The notes beneath the pieces are model-generated. The model saw only the letters and a list, made by a program, of their open reading frames with translations. It had not been told where the DNA came from and ran no database searches. A program made the translations under genes and the position numbers. This document shows, piece after piece, positions 1 to 8,738 of a stretch of 64,000 nt of DNA. Each line of letters begins with the position of its first letter. The stretch's first letter is position 1. This DNA is from Candidatus Propionivibrio dominans (GTDB lineage: Bacteria; Pseudomonadota; Gammaproteobacteria; Burkholderiales; Rhodocyclaceae). The stretch is taken from positions 62,001 through 126,000 of the forward strand of contig JADJNC010000014.1 of the NCBI GenBank assembly GCA_016709335.1. Reading direction: 5' to 3'.

Positions 1-163
1 GTAGAAGTACAAGTGAGGCGGTAATCAGGCGCAGGGCGAAGATATCGTAAGGCGTCAGGACGCTTTTTCCGCCCAGGCGCGAAACGAGGTTGAACCCGGT
101 CCACATGAGCAGCGTGGCCGCTGCGGCGAGATATCCTGGAAACAGTCGATGAGTTGCAGGCAA
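1..163 (-). CDS. DMT-superfamily (EamA-like) transporter, N-terminal fragment
   Basis: The reverse strand reads openly off the left edge of the window. It gives a hydrophobic helix containing LAAAATLLMWTGFNLVSRLG, then a short polar turn and a second helix start (FALRLITASLVLL). This matches the first two helices of drug/metabolite-transporter (EamA) proteins, which export small metabolites across the inner membrane. The rest of the gene lies outside the window. The start is uncertain: TTG at 163 keeps all of helix 1, while ATG at 106 would cut into it, and neither has a clear ribosome binding site. It follows the stomatin-like gene in the same direction. The family call rests on about 50 residues only. 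Confidence 0.45.
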   Translation of the reverse strand, partial: MPATHRLFPGYLAAAATLLMWTGFNLVSRLGGKSVLTPYDIFALRLITASLVLL

Positions 164-197
164 GCGCGTGTCCGAAACGGGTGGCGTGGATAGTGAC

Positions 198-1058
198 TCA
201 GGGTTTCGGCAACTTCTGGAACAGTCCGCGCAGCGTGCTTTGCAGATCGGCCGGCAGCAGAATCATTTTGGCGTTTTGCGACTCAGCCATACTGATCATG
301 CTGTTGATGTATTTCTCGCCCAGCAGATAGAGCATCGGAAGTTCGTTTTCACCGAAGGCGCCAGTCACTTTGCTGATCGCCTGCGAGGACGCATCGGCCA
401 GCATGATCTGCGCTTCGGCGTCACGCCTGGCTGATTCCAGACGGGCTTCGGCACTCAGGATCATCGACTGTTTTTCACCCTCTGCACGCGTCACCATGGC
501 CTTGCGTTCGCGTTCGGCCGCAGCCTGCAGTTCCATCGCGCGTTGCATCGATTGCGAGGGCTTGATGTCCTGGATTTCAACCGATTTTACGGTGAGCCCC
601 CAGTCCATCGCTTCGTCGGCGACGCCCGCTTTCAGGCGCGCCTTGATCATGTCGCGTTGCGAGAGGGCATGGTCAAGCTCCATTTCGCCGACAATCGAGC
701 GCAGTGTGGTCATGATCATGTTGCGGATGGCTTCGGAGTAGTTCTGAACACCATACACCGCTTTTACCGGATCGGTGATCTTGATGAAGGCGATGGCGTT
801 GACCACGATGACCGCGTTGTCACGGGTAATGACCTCCTGCTCCTGCACATCAAGGATGATGTCCTTGGTCGTGAGCTTGTAGGCTATGGTATCGATATAA
901 GGGATGATGAAACGCAGTCCCGGAATCAGTGTCTCCCGGTATTTTCCCAGTCGCTGCACGATCCATTCTTCACCCTGGGGGATAATGCGCACACCTTTGG
1001 CAATCGTAACAAGGACGAAAGCCAGGAAGACGACTGAGGTGATGGTCATCTCGATCAT
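198..1058 (-). CDS. SPFH/band 7 (stomatin-like, QmcA-type) membrane protein
   Basis: This 286-residue protein has one N-terminal membrane helix (residues about 4-20), then the SPFH/band-7 domain, recognisable from GVRIIPQGEEWIVQRLGKY and PGLRFIIPYID. A long charged Ala/Glu/Arg-rich stretch (about 180-235, AAAERERKAMVTRAEGEKQ) is the usual coiled coil that drives oligomer assembly. Such proteins form large membrane-bound rings or microdomain scaffolds that affect membrane proteases. Its ATG overlaps the stop of the nfeD-like gene by four bases, the classic NfeD-stomatin pair. Length and domain order are typical of the bacterial family. Confidence 0.92.
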   Translation of the reverse strand: MIEMTITSVVFLAFVLVTIAKGVRIIPQGEEWIVQRLGKYRETLIPGLRFIIPYIDTIAYKLTTKDIILDVQEQEVITRDNAVIVVNAIAFIKITDPVKAVYGVQNYSEAIRNMIMTTLRSIVGEMELDHALSQRDMIKARLKAGVADEAMDWGLTVKSVEIQDIKPSQSMQRAMELQAAAERERKAMVTRAEGEKQSMILSAEARLESARRDAEAQIMLADASSQAISKVTGAFGENELPMLYLLGEKYINSMISMAESQNAKMILLPADLQSTLRGLFQKLPKP

Positions 1059-1498
1059 TTTGCTGCCTCCACTTTAATGAAATTACCCTCGACAACGAGG
1101 ATGCGAACGCGCTCACCCGCCTTGATGCTAACGTCGGCGTAACACTCCCAGACATCGGAGCCCAGCACCGGTTTCTGAAAGCGAACCTGGCCGCGTATTT
1201 CAGGGTTGATGTCGGTAACCAGAACGCCGACTTCGCCAGCCACCGAAGCGGCTGAAGTACCGACCCTCGTTACTGTGCGCGGCCGGAGATGGCGGAACCA
1301 GATGAAGACAAGCAAGGTGGACAGACCTGCCCAAAGCAGCATTTGCGTTGCCACAGCAAGATCGGGTACCAGCAGCAGGACAATTGCGACGCCGACTGCA
1401 CCGATTCCGAACCACACGATGAAAAAGGCAGGAACAGCCAGTTCGGCCATCGCCAGACAGAGTCCGAGAATCATCCAGTGCCACCATTCAAGTATCAT
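1055..1498 (-). CDS. NfeD family protein (stomatin partner)
   Basis: This is a short NfeD of 147 residues. It has an N-terminal membrane region (ILGLCLAMAELAVPAFFIVWFGIGAV and a second hydrophobic block near residue 50) and a C-terminal OB-fold (about 85-145) containing GEVGVLVTDINPEIRGQVRF and GERVRILVVEGNFIKVE. The short form lacks the ClpP-like serine protease domain of long NfeDs. It is translationally coupled to the downstream SPFH gene by an ATGA overlap, and such pairs are thought to act together in membrane quality control. It is divergent from the ClpX-like gene that starts about 150 bases away. Confidence 0.9.
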   Translation of the reverse strand: MILEWWHWMILGLCLAMAELAVPAFFIVWFGIGAVGVAIVLLLVPDLAVATQMLLWAGLSTLLVFIWFRHLRPRTVTRVGTSAASVAGEVGVLVTDINPEIRGQVRFQKPVLGSDVWECYADVSIKAGERVRILVVEGNFIKVEAAK

Positions 1499-1644
1499 TC
1501 AGTCCTCCAAGCCCTTCCCGGATTACAGTCAAAGACGACAAGCATAGCGCATCGTCAGACAAGCTGCATGCGCCATGACCTGCTGATTCGGAATAACATG
1601 GCACTTGTGCTGGAAATCATGTTTTGTCGACGGAGGAGAAAAAC

Positions 1645-2646
1645 TTGCTAGCGAAAGAAACCACACCCAGCTCGATCGTCAGGTATCTCGACCAGTATGT
1701 GATCGGTCAGGAAGAGGCCAAGAAGGTTCTGGCGGTTGCCGTCTATTCACACTACAGGAAAATATCCACCTCTCAGCAAAACAACGGAGCGATTGCCAAG
1801 AGCAATGTCCTGATGATCGGTTCGTCCGGAACAGGGAAAACCCTGGTCTGTGACACCCTGTCAAGGATGCTCGGTGTTCCCTTCGTTACTGCCGATGCCA
1901 CCTCGCTGGCCCAGACCAAGTATGTCAATGAGGAGATCGAAGCTGTCTTGCAGCGCCTGGTCGACAAGGCGGACGGGGAGGTCGAAAAGGCACAGCTCGG
2001 AATCGTGTTCATCGACGAGATCGACAAGCTGAAGGCAACGAAGGCCGAGGCGCGGGTGATTTCCGGCGAGAGCGTTCAACACGCTTTGCTGAAGATCATG
2101 GAAGGCGCGCCGGTCAAGCTGAAGAGCAATCAGTACATTGACACCAGCAACATCCTGTTCATTTGCGGCGGTGCCTTTGTCGGACTGGAGAACATCATGT
2201 CCAAGACTCACGGCTTCGGGTTTATCTCGACGTCGGGGGACGACAACCAGAACATTCTTGACAGGCTCAACAAGCGGGTGAAACCGACCGATCTTTTCGA
2301 GTTCGGTCTGATCCCGGAATTTACCGGTCGACTGCCGATCATCGCCAACTTCCAGAATCTGAACAAGGAAATGCTGGTCAGAATCATGAGTGTGCCGAAG
2401 AACTCGATCTATCGGCAGTACATCGAGATATTCAGGGCCGAAGGCGTCGAATTGAGCATCAGCCCGAGAGTATTCGAGCAGATTTCGGAAATCGCCATCG
2501 AATACAAAACCGGCGCCCGCAGCCTGCGCGGAATATTCGAGGAACTGATGACGCCCGTCCTCTATGTGGTGCCGGACAACCCGGACATCCACCGCGTCGA
2601 AATCATCTCGCTGTTTGAGGAACCCCGGCTGATCAGGCAAAGCTAG
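1645..2646 (+). CDS. ClpX-like AAA+ unfoldase without the zinc-binding domain
   Basis: This is a ClpX-family AAA+ ATPase of about 333 residues, against about 420 for true ClpX. Visible motifs are Walker A GSSGTGKT, Walker B IVFIDEID, the arginine-finger region IPEFTGRLP and sensor 2 GARSLR. Several ClpX hallmarks are missing or changed. There is no N-terminal four-cysteine zinc domain. The pore loop GYVGED reads KYVNEE. The insertion carrying the RKH loop is shortened to about GAPVKLKSNQYIDT. The ClpP-docking IGF tripeptide reads FGF in a loop of normal length. TTG at 1645 is chosen because GGAGGAG lies six bases upstream; an upstream TTG at 1624 would place that site inside the gene. It stands alone, with no clpP beside it. 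ATPase activity looks intact, but substrate recognition should differ from ClpX. Confidence 0.85.
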   Translation: MLAKETTPSSIVRYLDQYVIGQEEAKKVLAVAVYSHYRKISTSQQNNGAIAKSNVLMIGSSGTGKTLVCDTLSRMLGVPFVTADATSLAQTKYVNEEIEAVLQRLVDKADGEVEKAQLGIVFIDEIDKLKATKAEARVISGESVQHALLKIMEGAPVKLKSNQYIDTSNILFICGGAFVGLENIMSKTHGFGFISTSGDDNQNILDRLNKRVKPTDLFEFGLIPEFTGRLPIIANFQNLNKEMLVRIMSVPKNSIYRQYIEIFRAEGVELSISPRVFEQISEIAIEYKTGARSLRGIFEELMTPVLYVVPDNPDIHRVEIISLFEEPRLIRQS

Positions 2647-2703
2647 TTGCGGCTTCCAGCGCCACTGGCTTGCTTGATATCTTGGCTGCCTGATTTCCAC
2701 GCT

Positions 2704-2800
2704 CGTCACCCCGGCGAAAGCCGGGGTCTAGCTCGTTTATCTGATTGTTTCAATGGATGTCAGAGGAAGGTACTGGATTCCGGCTTGCGCCGGAATGACG
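2704..2800. repeat. REP-like dispersed repeat, copy A
   Basis: Two short hairpins (CCCCGGCGAAAGCCGGGG and TTCCGGCTTGCGCCGGAA) flank a spacer containing CTCGTTTATCTG. The outer ends CGTCA and TGACG complete an overall inverted repeat. The same design occurs at 13844, 14535, 21450 and 52950. This copy lies between the ClpX-like and MFS genes, in the opposite orientation to copy B. Confidence 0.85.
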
Positions 2801-2890
2801 GATTGGGAGGTATTTATCCATTTATTCACAGCCTCTGAGTTGGAGGCTGGATTATGATAATCCCGGAATTTCACAAAAACGAGGGTCGCC

Positions 2891-4093
2891 ATGGTTGATG
2901 CAGCAAACGAGCCAAAAACCGCTGCTGGGCTGGCGCTGGGCAGCGTGCAGTTTTTCTTCACGCTGGGCTGGACGGTGTATGTGATTTATCTGCCGGAGTT
3001 GCTTAAGTCGGCGGGGCTTGCGGCGACGTGGGTCCCGGTGCTGCTGATGGCCGACCAACTGGTTTTTGCCGTGATGGACGTTGCCTTCGGCATGTTTGCT
3101 GACCGGATGACCGAGGGTTATCGCAAGCTGGCGCGATTGCTCATCTTGTTGACGACGGTTTCCGCTGTAGCCTTTTTGCTGTTGCCGATGCTGCCCGGTG
3201 TTTCGCCGTCCATGCTTATCGTCGTTCTGGCCATCTGGGTAGTCAGTGCTTCGGTGGTACGGGTGCCGACGCTGGTGCTGCTTACCAAGCGCGCCAGGGC
3301 GGCGCAACACGGCCGTCTGGTGATCTGGTATGCGGCCGGGATGGCACTGGCCTCGGTGCTGTCGCCTTATCTCGGCATGATCCTGAAAGGCACCGACCCA
3401 CGTCTGCCCTTCGTGATTTCGGCATTGACCTTGCTGGTCGCGGTCGTCGTGCTGCAGCGTGTTACCGGCACTCAAGCCCCGGAGCCACGGGCGGATGAGC
3501 CGCAACCCATCGCTTTCCCGGCCTATATACCCCTGCTGCTCGTTCTGGCGCTGGCTTCGGGCGGTTTTCAGTTGCATGCCTTCGTCAATTCAGCACCCCA
3601 GTATCTGGCTCTTGCACCGAAGGAAAATCTGCCCTGGCTGATGCCATTGCTGTGGGTTGGATTTTTTGCTGCGCTGCTCGGTGTCGCGGTGCCCATCAAG
3701 CGCTTTGGGGCGCTGTCCGTCGCCGCAGGCGGCATTGTACTGATGGCGTTCGGCAGTTATGCGGCAGCGACCGTCAGTAACCTGGAAATGCTAATTTTGA
3801 CGCAAGTGCTGGTCGGGGTCGGTTGGGCCGCAGCATTTTCCGGGTTGATGGAACAGGCTTCGATGTTTGGTACACGCGGTGCGGAAGGCATGTTCATGGG
3901 CAGTTTTTTCTCGTTGCTGGCGGTGACCAGCTTTGCCCGCATCGGTTTTGTCAGCCAGTTGCTGCCGCATCATCCGCTCTTGCAGGACATGCAGTTCACC
4001 TTGCCGGTAGCCCTGCTGTTGAGTTCCGGCCTGATCGCAGTCGTTTACGCCCTGAAAAAACCGCAAGCGCTCTCTGCCACCGCTCGACAATGA
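2891..4093 (+). CDS. MFS transporter
   Basis: This is a 400-residue integral membrane protein with about 11-12 hydrophobic helices, beginning at residue 14 (LALGSVQFFFTLGWTVYVIYL). The first cytoplasmic loop carries an MFS-like FADRMTEGYRK sequence, resembling the GxLaDRxGRR motif. It has no cysteine clusters or extra domains and fits a simple metabolite or drug permease. The substrate cannot be read from sequence. ATG 2891 has GAGGG upstream. The gene is preceded by a repeat and followed by a 190-base gap before accA, so it is probably transcribed alone. Confidence 0.85.
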   Translation: MVDAANEPKTAAGLALGSVQFFFTLGWTVYVIYLPELLKSAGLAATWVPVLLMADQLVFAVMDVAFGMFADRMTEGYRKLARLLILLTTVSAVAFLLLPMLPGVSPSMLIVVLAIWVVSASVVRVPTLVLLTKRARAAQHGRLVIWYAAGMALASVLSPYLGMILKGTDPRLPFVISALTLLVAVVVLQRVTGTQAPEPRADEPQPIAFPAYIPLLLVLALASGGFQLHAFVNSAPQYLALAPKENLPWLMPLLWVGFFAALLGVAVPIKRFGALSVAAGGIVLMAFGSYAAATVSNLEMLILTQVLVGVGWAAAFSGLMEQASMFGTRGAEGMFMGSFFSLLAVTSFARIGFVSQLLPHHPLLQDMQFTLPVALLLSSGLIAVVYALKKPQALSATARQ

Positions 4094-4283
4094 TGGTGTC
4101 GATTTTGCCTTAGACCTCTGGAGCTGATCAATGAATAACTCGAACGCCAAGTCTGTTCAGACGGCTGCGCGGTATTTGCTCCGAGCTTTATGCGGCTGGT
4201 TTTCCATGCCTTCGCTGCCGAACCAAGCCGATTCCCCGGCTTTGGGTTAAAATGGACGCCGTTTGAGAACCGGCTTGAGCTTG

Positions 4284-5252
4284 ATGAAAATAAGTTTCCT
4301 CGACTTTGAACAGCAGATTGCTGACCTCGATGGCAAGATCGAAAACCTGCGCTTCGCCCAGGATGATTCGGCTGTCGATATCTCCGAAGAGATTGCCCGG
4401 CTTGAGAAAAAAAGCCAGATGCTGACCAGGGAGATTTACTCCAAGCTTGCCCCATCGCAAATCTCGCAGGTGGCACGTCATCCACAGCGCCCCTTCACCC
4501 TCGATTACCTCGGTCTCATTTTTTCCGATTTTGAAGAGCTGCACGGCGATCGCGCCTTTGCTGATGATCACGCCATTGTTGGTGGCCTGGCACGATTCAA
4601 CGGCCAGTCGGTGATGGTCATTGGCCACCAGAAGGGGAGCGACACCAAGGAGAAGGTTTACCGCAACTTCGGCATGCCACGCCCGGAGGGTTATCGCAAA
4701 GCCCTGCGCCTGATGCGACTGGCCGAGAAGTTCGGTATTCCGGTGCTGACCTTCATCGACACACCGGGTGCCTATCCCGGTATCGACGCCGAAGAGCGCG
4801 GTCAGTCCGAGGCCATCGGACGCAATCTTTATGTCATGGCTGAATTGCGCGTGCCGATCATTGTCACCGTCATCGGAGAGGGCGGGTCGGGCGGTGCGCT
4901 GGCGATTGGTGTCGGTGATGTGGTGCAGATGCTGCAATACTCGACCTATTCCGTAATTTCGCCTGAGGGCTGCGCGTCGATTCTCTGGAAGAGCGCCGAG
5001 AAAGCCAGTGAAGCGGCCGAAATCATGGGTATCACGGCCTCCCGTCTGAAAACACTCGGCTTGATCGACAAGATTGTTCATGAACCGCTCGGCGGCGCGC
5101 ATCGCGATCCCGTGGCGATGGGGCAGAACCTGAAAAAAGCGCTGCTCGACGCCTTGAAGCAGGTCAATGCGCTGTCAACCAGCGAACTGCTCGAAGCCCG
5201 CTTTGCACGTTTGATGGCCTATGGCCGCACCAAAGAGCAGCCGCTCCACTGA
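4284..5252 (+). CDS. accA: Acetyl-CoA carboxylase carboxyltransferase subunit alpha
   Basis: This is the alpha subunit of the carboxyltransferase that moves CO2 from biotin on the carrier protein to acetyl-CoA, the committed step of fatty-acid synthesis. The 322-residue product has the standard N-terminal start [20 protein letters not shown], the crotonase-fold core with [19 protein letters not shown] and the oxyanion-loop region [15 protein letters not shown] 4284 is preferred over an upstream TTG at 4263 because it matches the family N-terminus. The 3' end overlaps tilS by 32 bases, the accA-tilS arrangement common in betaproteobacteria. Confidence 0.97.
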   Translation: MKISFLDFEQQIADLDGKIENLRFAQDDSAVDISEEIARLEKKSQMLTREIYSKLAPSQISQVARHPQRPFTLDYLGLIFSDFEELHGDRAFADDHAIVGGLARFNGQSVMVIGHQKGSDTKEKVYRNFGMPRPEGYRKALRLMRLAEKFGIPVLTFIDTPGAYPGIDAEERGQSEAIGRNLYVMAELRVPIIVTVIGEGGSGGALAIGVGDVVQMLQYSTYSVISPEGCASILWKSAEKASEAAEIMGITASRLKTLGLIDKIVHEPLGGAHRDPVAMGQNLKKALLDALKQVNALSTSELLEARFARLMAYGRTKEQPLH

Positions 5253-6663
5253 GCGTTCACCGGCAGGCGCCACGAGCCAGCTCGCTACAATCCTTTCAGC
5301 ATTTCTTGCCGAACGTCTGATGCCGACGATGGTGCCAGCAGTGGTAACAGCACTGGTGCCAGGAATGGTGACCGGTTCGCGCCTGTGCGTTGCCCTTTCT
5401 GGAGGTCGTGACTCGCTCGTTCTGTTGCATGCACTGAGCGGCCTGATGTCGTCTGCCGACCTTCCCGTCATCCTCTCCGCCGTGCATGTTCACCACGGGA
5501 TCAGCCCCAATGCCGATGCCTGGGCCGTGTTCTGTGCCGAGTTCTGCCAGCGTTGTGCTGTGCCACTGGACATTGTTCGCGTTGAGGTACCACGCGACAG
5601 CGGCGAGGGGCTTGAGGCCGCCGCGCGCCGGATGCGCCATTCCGTGTTTGCCGGATGCGCTGCGGACTTGCTGGCGCTGGCGCATCATCGCGACGACCAA
5701 GCGGAAACGGTTCTGCTCAATATGCTGCGTGGCGCCGGTATTGCGGGGGCAGCGGGAATGCTGGCCGAGCGTCCGCAAGCTCAAGGGCCAGCTCTGATAC
5801 GGCCTTTGCTCGATGTGCCCCGGGCGCTGATCGAGGCCTACGCCGCCGAGCAGGCACTGCGCTGGATCGAAGACGAAAGCAATGACGATGTGCACTACCG
5901 CCGCAACTATCTGCGGCTTGAGGTGATGCCGCAACTCGAGGAGAAATTTCCTGGCGCGCAACAGGCTCTGGCGCGTGCCGCCGGCCACTTTACCGAAGGA
6001 ACCCTGCTGCTCGACGAGCTGGCGACGATTGATCGCGCCGCGCTGGCCACAGCGGCCGGGCGGATTGGCCTGGCCGGTTTCAACGCACTCGCGCCGGCGC
6101 GAGCGCGCAACCTGTTGCGCTTTGCCTGGCTCGCAGCGGGTTTTCGGGCGCCGGATGCGCGCTGGATCGATGAAGCGATGCGCCAATTGGCAACGGCCGG
6201 GGCGCTTTCGGAGACCTGCCTGTCGACATCCGACGGCGAGCTTCACGTTTATCGCGGCGAACTGCATATCGTTGGACACGATCCTGAGACGCCCGTCGAA
6301 CCCAGACTTTGGGCCGGTGAGCTTGAGCTGCCCTGGGCTGGTGGGCGGATTCTGTTGCTGCCGATAACGGGGTCAGGTATCCGCCGAGACCTGCTCGTTG
6401 CGGGAAAAGTTTGTATTTGCTCCCGGCAGGGCGGCGAACGTTTGCAGCCCGATGCCCGGCGTCCGCGCAGAAGTTTGCGTAACTTGCTGCAGGAGGCCGG
6501 CGTACCCCCGTGGGAGCGGGTGCGCCTGCCCTTGCTGTGGTGTGGCGAACGACTGGCCTGGGTTGGCGGTATCGGTGTCGACGCGGGGTTCGCCTGTACT
6601 CCGGGTGAAGCGGGGCTGGTGCCCGTCTGGGAGCCGGGCGATCTCCCGGCGTCTTACCGCTAA
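5221..6663 (+). CDS. tilS: tRNA(Ile)-lysidine synthetase
   Basis: TilS attaches lysine to C34 of the CAU-anticodon tRNA-Ile so that it reads AUA instead of AUG. The 480-residue protein has the PP-loop ATP pyrophosphatase motif SGGRDS (about 61-66) and the downstream [17 protein letters not shown] signature (about 155-171). A linker domain follows, then a C-terminal TilS domain with [27 protein letters not shown] 5221 lies inside the accA 3' end, giving a 32-base overlap and probable translational coupling. The N-terminal 45 residues before the PP-loop are poorly conserved, so a later start is possible. Confidence 0.95.
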   Translation: MAAPKSSRSTERSPAGATSQLATILSAFLAERLMPTMVPAVVTALVPGMVTGSRLCVALSGGRDSLVLLHALSGLMSSADLPVILSAVHVHHGISPNADAWAVFCAEFCQRCAVPLDIVRVEVPRDSGEGLEAAARRMRHSVFAGCAADLLALAHHRDDQAETVLLNMLRGAGIAGAAGMLAERPQAQGPALIRPLLDVPRALIEAYAAEQALRWIEDESNDDVHYRRNYLRLEVMPQLEEKFPGAQQALARAAGHFTEGTLLLDELATIDRAALATAAGRIGLAGFNALAPARARNLLRFAWLAAGFRAPDARWIDEAMRQLATAGALSETCLSTSDGELHVYRGELHIVGHDPETPVEPRLWAGELELPWAGGRILLLPITGSGIRRDLLVAGKVCICSRQGGERLQPDARRPRRSLRNLLQEAGVPPWERVRLPLLWCGERLAWVGGIGVDAGFACTPGEAGLVPVWEPGDLPASYR

Positions 6664-6728
6664 CGCTCGGCACCCCAGCCCGGTCCTTCAAAACCCAGTG
6701 CCAAGCGCATAGAGGCCGGTCAGGCGGG

Positions 6729-6745
6729 TGCGACAATATGCCGCA
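6729..6745. promoter_or_regulatory. Predicted RegA/PrrA-type operator, site 1
   Basis: TGCGACAATATGCCGCA fits GCGRC-N5-GYCRC, a near-palindrome seen at four other promoters here. It lies between tilS and the copper-transport block. A much weaker version (TTCGGCATAATGTCTGC) lies at 7096-7112, closer to the first ORF. Assignment to RegA is inference from resemblance to published RegA/PrrA/RegR sites and from the linked regBA genes. Confidence 0.5.
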
Positions 6746-6819
6746 TACAGGAAAGCCGAGAAGCAAACTAAGATTCTGCCTGAAGAGAAACGCATCAATC
6801 GCACTTGGGAGAGTCGATC

Positions 6820-7001
6820 ATGCAGGATAAAATCAGAACCTTATTGAAGAAGGCAGCGAATTGCCTTCCTTGCTGCTCGGTGAGGGTTTTGCACTGGCTT
6901 CGCTGATCATTTTGCCGGCACTCGCACAGCGCGTCGGCATTGGTGCCAGTCTGACCATAGCGCTACGCGGTGCCTTGATGCGCGCCTCAAACCGCGTCTG
7001 A
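6820..7001 (+). pseudogene. Frameshifted small membrane-protein gene, about 60 codons
   Basis: ATG 6820 follows a GGGAG ribosome binding site and opens MQDKIRTLLKK, stopping after 28 codons. A second frame, joined at about 6837, continues as NLIEEGSELPSLLLGEGFA, then a hydrophobic helix ALASLIILPALAQRVGIG, and ends at TGA 6999-7001. One missing base in the AGAACC stretch would give a single 60-residue protein with one membrane helix. The function is unknown. It stands alone between tilS and the copper block, 75 bases after the predicted RegA site. It may be a real decayed gene or a one-base sequence error. Confidence 0.35.
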
Positions 7002-7133
7002 CACTTCACCAAGCTTTCCAGTCTGTAACAAACAGCCCAATTCCGGATTTCCTGCGGCGGTAAATATCATTATTTGCTGATTTGCTCCAGTCAATTCGGC
7101 ATAATGTCTGCCATTGTCTGCTCAACCAACCCG

Positions 7134-7475
7134 ATGACCACCAGCACTCGCCCCAGCTATTTCGTTATCATTGTTTTGACCTGCGCTTCGGCAGTTTTTA
7201 TCGCCACTTTTGGCGATGCCTTGTTCTTGCGCAGCCGGCGCGACGCTGCACTCGGGCAGATGCGCGAGATGGTGACTCAACTGCAACTGACCGATCTCTG
7301 TCTGTTCACCGAAGCCCGCTACACCCGCCACCTGTCGCAGGCCGACCTGCATTCGGCCTTCCAGGATCACCCGCATGGCCTCGAACACTTTCCGACGGGT
7401 TCGCTCGTTCCACCGCCTGCCCACCTGACTGCCACACATGCACGCCTGGATAGCCAAACAGCAGTACCTGATTGA
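7134..7475 (+). CDS. Small membrane-anchored protein preceding the ABC permease
   Basis: This is a 113-residue protein starting MTTSTRPSYFVIIVLTCASAV, with one N-terminal membrane helix (about 9-28) and a soluble remainder containing LQLTDLCLFTEARYTRHLSQ and a Pro-rich tail. I do not recognise a family. Position argues that it is real: it is the first gene of the block, its 3' end overlaps the permease start by 38 bases, and the predicted RegA sites lie upstream. It may be a periplasm-facing accessory of the transporter. ATG 7134 is chosen over 7074 because it places the membrane helix near the N-terminus. Confidence 0.6.
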   Translation: MTTSTRPSYFVIIVLTCASAVFIATFGDALFLRSRRDAALGQMREMVTQLQLTDLCLFTEARYTRHLSQADLHSAFQDHPHGLEHFPTGSLVPPPAHLTATHARLDSQTAVPD

Positions 7476-8571
7476 TTTCACGCTCTCGTCGCTGGCACGG
7501 CGCAAGGCGAAAAACTTCGGGCTACTGCTCGTCTACACGCTGATCGTTTTCCTGCTAGCCTCGGTGATGCTGTTCACCCACGCCCTGCGCCACGAAGCCG
7601 CGCATCTGCTCGAGGGCGCGCCGGAAGTCGTCTTGCAGCGCATGGTCGCCGGTCGTCACGACCTGATCCCGCCCGGCTATCTCGAACGTCTGGGGCGCAT
7701 CCGTGGCGTGCAGCACAAGGAAGGCCGCTTGTGGGGTTACTACTACGACCCGGTGGTCAAGGCCAATTACACCTTCATGGTGCCAGGCAAGGAGAACATC
7801 GCGACCGGCACGCTGGTAGTCGGCGCCGGGCTGGCCAGAGCGCGCGGGCTGGCGGTCGGCAACGTGATTTCCTTCCGCTCGTATGCTGGTAATCTATTCC
7901 CCTTTAGCGTTGCGCGCATCCTGCCGCAGGATTCCGAACTGGTCAGTGCCGACCTGGTGCTGATGAGCGAAGGCGATTTTCGCCGCTTCTTCGATATCGC
8001 TCCCGGCTACTTCACCGACATCGCGCTCTCGGTGGCCAACCCGCTCGAAGTACGCAATGTCGCCACCAAGCTCGCGCAGCAATTCCCCGATTCACGCCCG
8101 ATCCTGCGTGAAGAGATTCTGCGTACCTACGAGTCGATCTTCAACTGGCGCGAAGGCATCGTGCTGGCGCTGGCATCGCTGGCCATCCTCGCCTTTGCCA
8201 TCTTCGCCTGGGAAAAAGCCTCCGGCCTCTCGGCCGAGGAAAAGCGCGAGATCGGCATTCTCAAGGCCATCGGCTGGGAAACCGGTGACGTGATCAAGAT
8301 GAAGTTCTGGGAAGGCGCGCTGGTTTCGCTGGCGGCATTTCTGATCGGCTACGTCGCCGCCTATCTGCATGTTTTCCGCTTCTCTTCGGCGCTATTTACA
8401 CCGGTGCTGAAAGGCTGGGCGGTACTTTATCCGCGCTTCGAACTGACGCCGGTGATCGACGGTTTCCAGGTCGCGACGCTGTTCTTCTTCACCGTATTCC
8501 CCTACGCCGCCGCGACCCTGGTACCGATCTGGCGTGCGGCGATCACCGATCCCGATTCGGTGATGCGTTGA
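7438..8571 (+). CDS. ABC transporter permease, FtsX/MacB-type
   Basis: The 377-residue protein has the FtsX/LolC architecture. A first membrane helix (about 25-48, FGLLLVYTLIVFLLASVMLF) is followed by a large extracytoplasmic domain of about 180 residues and three C-terminal helices (from about 237). The cytoplasmic coupling motif EEKREIGILKAIGW is characteristic of MacB/FtsX permeases that connect to a LolD-like ATPase. That ATPase is the next complete gene. With NosL-like proteins downstream, the complex may be a copper-linked export or assembly transporter comparable in role to NosFY, but the substrate is not shown by sequence. Confidence 0.9.
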   Translation: MHAWIAKQQYLIDFTLSSLARRKAKNFGLLLVYTLIVFLLASVMLFTHALRHEAAHLLEGAPEVVLQRMVAGRHDLIPPGYLERLGRIRGVQHKEGRLWGYYYDPVVKANYTFMVPGKENIATGTLVVGAGLARARGLAVGNVISFRSYAGNLFPFSVARILPQDSELVSADLVLMSEGDFRRFFDIAPGYFTDIALSVANPLEVRNVATKLAQQFPDSRPILREEILRTYESIFNWREGIVLALASLAILAFAIFAWEKASGLSAEEKREIGILKAIGWETGDVIKMKFWEGALVSLAAFLIGYVAAYLHVFRFSSALFTPVLKGWAVLYPRFELTPVIDGFQVATLFFFTVFPYAAATLVPIWRAAITDPDSVMR

Positions 8572-8601
8572 TGAGAATGTTTTAAGACAAGGACAAGAAT
8601 C

Positions 8602-8693
8602 TCACCACCAAGACACCAAGAACACCAAGAATCACCAAGTTAATGTCTTGTTCTTCTTTGTGAAACCTGGTGCGCTTGGTGACTTGGTGGTGA
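8602..8693. repeat. CACCAAG-rich inverted repeat, copy 1
   Basis: A left arm with four CACCAAG-like units faces a right arm with three CTTGGTG-like units, ending TCACCACCAAG and CTTGGTGGTGA. The 92-base element fills the gap between the permease and ATPase genes of one operon. A second copy lies at 30266-30355. Confidence 0.85.
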
Positions 8694-8738
8694 AAATTTT
8701 CAACGTTGAATAACGAACTGGTTGATACGAGCGCCATC

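Noticed and set aside
8602..8693. Possible CRISPR array because CACCAAG units repeat
   Set aside because: Units are only 7 bases, irregularly spaced, inverted between halves, and there are no spacers of constant length or cas genes.
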